A stretch of 15,941 nt of DNA, from contig JAITKY010000037.1 in NCBI GenBank assembly GCA_031278135.1, positions 1-15,941 on the forward strand. Reading direction: 5' to 3'. Position 1 is the first letter of the stretch; every line of letters begins with the position of its first letter. The position numbers and the translations under genes are program-made. Under the pieces are notes generated by a model. That model did not search any database, was not told the origin of the DNA, and was given only the letters and a program-made list of their open reading frames with translations. The DNA comes from Prevotellaceae bacterium (GTDB lineage: Bacteria > Bacteroidota > Bacteroidia > Bacteroidales > UBA932). Of this stretch, positions 13,849 to 15,941 are shown one piece after another.

Positions 13849-15941
13849 TCAATCAATAACGGCTTTTGCCATTATTTTTTTATAATCATCCATTGACGCA
13901 ACTATTAGCTTGTCAAATTCTTTTAAACCTGTCCCTGCCGGTATCAAGTGACCGCAAATAACGCTCTCTTTCAGACCTTCGAGTGCATCGACTTTCCCTC
14001 TGATAGCCGCTTCGTTCAACACCTTTGTCGTTTCCTGAAACGAGGCCGCCGACAGAAAACTGTTGATTTGCAAGGCTGCACGGGTGATACCCTGAAGAAC
14101 CTGATTCGAAGTAGCAGGAATAGTAGCGCGTGCCACAGCGAGTTTCAAGTCTTTACGTTTGAGGGTCGAATTTTCGTCGTTCAAACGGCGGGAAGAGATA
14201 ATTTGCCCCGGCTTTAGCGTAGCGGAATCGCCGGCATCGACTACAACTTTTTTGTCGTAAATCGAATCGTTTTCTTCCATGAAGACCCATTTGTCCACTA
14301 ACTGTTCTGGAAGGAATTTAGTATCGCCCGGGTCGATAATTTCGACCTTGCGCATCATCTGGCGTACAATCACCTCAAAGTGTTTATCGTTGATTTTTAC
14401 GCCTTGCAGACGATATACTTCCTGTATTTCGTTTACAATATATTCCTGTACCTTCGTAGGACCTTGAATCTGTAAGATATCCAAAGGTGTAATAGCTCCG
14501 TCGGAAAGAGGAATGCCGGCGCGAACATAATCGCCCTCCTGCACAAGTATTTGTCGCGACAAAGGCACAAGATACGTTCTTTCGTCTCCCATCTTTGAAG
14601 TTACGGTAATTTCTCTGTTACCGCGTTTCACACGTCCCAACTTAACTTCGCCGTCGATTTCGGAGACAACAGCCGGATTCGATGGGTTACGCGCCTCGAA
14701 CAATTCGGTAACGCGAGGCAGACCTCCGGTGATATCGCCGGCTTTGCCCACAGCGCGAGGAATTTTCACTAATATTTGTCCTGTTTTCACCCATTCGCCT
14801 TCGTCGGTAACGACCAAGTGAGCGCCAACGGGCAAGTTATATTGTTTCAATTCAATGTCATTGTTATCCAAAATACTTATCGTCGGGTTTTTCGTTTTAT
14901 CACGCGATTCGATGATCACTTTTTCGCGATAGCCCGTAGTTTCGTCGGTTTCTTCACGATAAGTGATGTTCTCAATAAGATTCCCGAACTGTATATTTCC
15001 CGAAAAGTCTGTAATAATCAAAGCATTATACGGGTCCCATTCGCAAATTAAATCGCCTTTTTTAATTGAATCGCCGTTCTTGAAAAAGAGATTTGTACCG
15101 TAAGGCAAACTATGCGAATACAAGGAGATACCAGTATTATGGTCAATGATATGCAACTCGGCCAAACGTCCGATAACCACGTCAACTTCGCGTTCGTCGT
15201 CATCTTTTCTAACGACTGTACGAAGTTCGTCAATTTGCAAACGACCGTCGTAACGTGCGATGACCTTATTATCCGAAGCGATGTTCGAAGCAGTACCTCC
15301 CACGTGGAAAGTACGCAATGTCAACTGGGTACCGGGTTCTCCAATTGATTGGGCAGCGATAACTCCCACCGCCTCGCCTTTCTGAACCATTGTTCCGGTA
15401 GCCATGCTTCGTCCGTAGCATTTGGAGCAAACACCCTTTTTCGATTCGCAGGTAAGTACCGAACGAATTTCGACTTGTTCGATAGGCGAATTTTGCAGAA
15501 CAGTTGCAATAGTTTCGTTAATTTCGTCTCCGGCAGCTACAATCAATTCGCCGGTATTCGGATGATATATGTCGTTCACCGATGTACGTCCTAAAATACG
15601 GTCGTATAGCGATTGAACTTCTTCTTCGTTATTTTTCATTGCCACAGCAACTAAACCTCTCAATGTTCCGCAATCTTCTTCGGTGATAATCACATCGTGC
15701 GATACGTCCACAAGACGACGCGTCAAATATCCGGCATCGGCGGTTTTCAAAGCGGTATCGGCAAGACCTTTACGCGCTCCATGTGTGGAAATAAAGTACT
15801 CCAACACCGACAAGCCTTCTTTAAAATTCGACAAGATAGGGTTTTCGATGATTTGCGCTTCCGAAGATCCCGATTTTTGGGGTTTTGCCATAAGACCACG
15901 CATACCCGACAGCTGGCGAATCTGTTCTTTCGAACCGCGGG
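13849..15941 (-). CDS. rpoC: DNA-directed RNA polymerase beta' subunit, C-terminal part
   Basis: The gene enters from the right edge of the window and stops with TGA at 13849-13851, so roughly the last 695 codons are seen. A Met codon at 15901-15903 is internal: the frame stays open to the edge and reads [12 protein letters not shown] before MRGLMAKP, a conserved block of beta'. Going on, [20 protein letters not shown] and [18 protein letters not shown] are the bridge helix region. The second zinc site is visible as Cys in EEDCGTLRG plus [11 protein letters not shown]. The trigger-loop region is [20 protein letters not shown] followed by FHVGGTAS. The long middle section carries the sandwich-barrel-like insert with repeated short beta motifs, and the C-terminus has [18 protein letters not shown] and [19 protein letters not shown], typical of the end of beta'. 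It is a core chromosomal gene; rpoB would be expected upstream, outside the window. Confidence 0.97.
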   Translation of the reverse strand, partial: RGSKEQIRQLSGMRGLMAKPQKSGSSEAQIIENPILSNFKEGLSVLEYFISTHGARKGLADTALKTADAGYLTRRLVDVSHDVIITEEDCGTLRGLVAVAMKNNEEEVQSLYDRILGRTSVNDIYHPNTGELIVAAGDEINETIATVLQNSPIEQVEIRSVLTCESKKGVCSKCYGRSMATGTMVQKGEAVGVIAAQSIGEPGTQLTLRTFHVGGTASNIASDNKVIARYDGRLQIDELRTVVRKDDDEREVDVVIGRLAELHIIDHNTGISLYSHSLPYGTNLFFKNGDSIKKGDLICEWDPYNALIITDFSGNIQFGNLIENITYREETDETTGYREKVIIESRDKTKNPTISILDNNDIELKQYNLPVGAHLVVTDEGEWVKTGQILVKIPRAVGKAGDITGGLPRVTELFEARNPSNPAVVSEIDGEVKLGRVKRGNREITVTSKMGDERTYLVPLSRQILVQEGDYVRAGIPLSDGAITPLDILQIQGPTKVQEYIVNEIQEVYRLQGVKINDKHFEVIVRQMMRKVEIIDPGDTKFLPEQLVDKWVFMEENDSIYDKKVVVDAGDSATLKPGQIISSRRLNDENSTLKRKDLKLAVARATIPATSNQVLQGITRAALQINSFLSAASFQETTKVLNEAAIRGKVDALEGLKESVICGHLIPAGTGLKEFDKLIVASMDDYKKIMAKAVID

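Noticed and set aside
15048..15348. Small open frames on both strands within the rpoC region
   Set aside because: RpoC is continuous and conserved across this stretch; the small frames are shadows.
15901..15903. ATG as the start of the minus-strand rpoC frame
   Set aside because: The frame is open to the window edge and the residues before this Met are a conserved beta' block, so it is an internal methionine.

Overview
The window looks like chromosomal DNA of a member of the Bacteroidota, most likely the order Bacteroidales. The grounds are an adjacent SusC/SusD pair, several short outer-membrane lipoproteins, the near absence of Shine-Dalgarno sequences, AT-rich intergenic DNA and promoter-like matches to the Bacteroidetes -7 motif (TAnnTTTG). 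I cannot name the genus. The 3' end of rpoC marks this as core chromosome.

Layout. Bases 1-135 are the last 44 codons of an endonuclease/exonuclease/phosphatase-fold protein. A gene-free, very AT-rich leader of about 610 bases follows, with a hairpin, candidate promoters and a 48-base all-purine tract. From 748 to 8950 five plus-strand genes form one apparent operon: a SusC-type TonB-dependent porin, its SusD lipoprotein, a putative zinc metallohydrolase lipoprotein (HExxH), a DUF4302-type lipoprotein and a lipoprotein with two BACON-like domains. It ends at a good intrinsic terminator (8979-9007). There is no glycoside hydrolase, lyase or regulator among them, so this is a SusCD import locus without its usual carbohydrate enzymes. 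The cargo is unknown; a peptide, protein or glycopeptide is plausible. The last two lipoproteins seem to share a C-terminal domain.

The spacer 8951-9649 holds seven 21-bp tandem repeats, a CG-rich patch with palindromes, a good Bacteroidetes promoter and a perfect leader hairpin. It precedes a three-gene plus-strand operon (9650-12974): a close match to D-galactonate dehydratase, a class II HpcH/HpaI pyruvate aldolase and a FucP-family sugar/H+ symporter. Together these suggest uptake of a sugar or sugar acid, dehydration to a 2-keto-3-deoxy acid and cleavage to pyruvate plus an aldehyde, with no kinase encoded alongside. This operon looks visibly more GC-rich than the SusCD operon.

A bidirectional terminator (about 13000-13031) separates this operon from the convergent minus-strand genes: an acyl carrier protein phosphodiesterase-like gene (13061-13675) and, upstream of it, the 3' part of rpoC (13849 to beyond the window edge), which has its own terminator.
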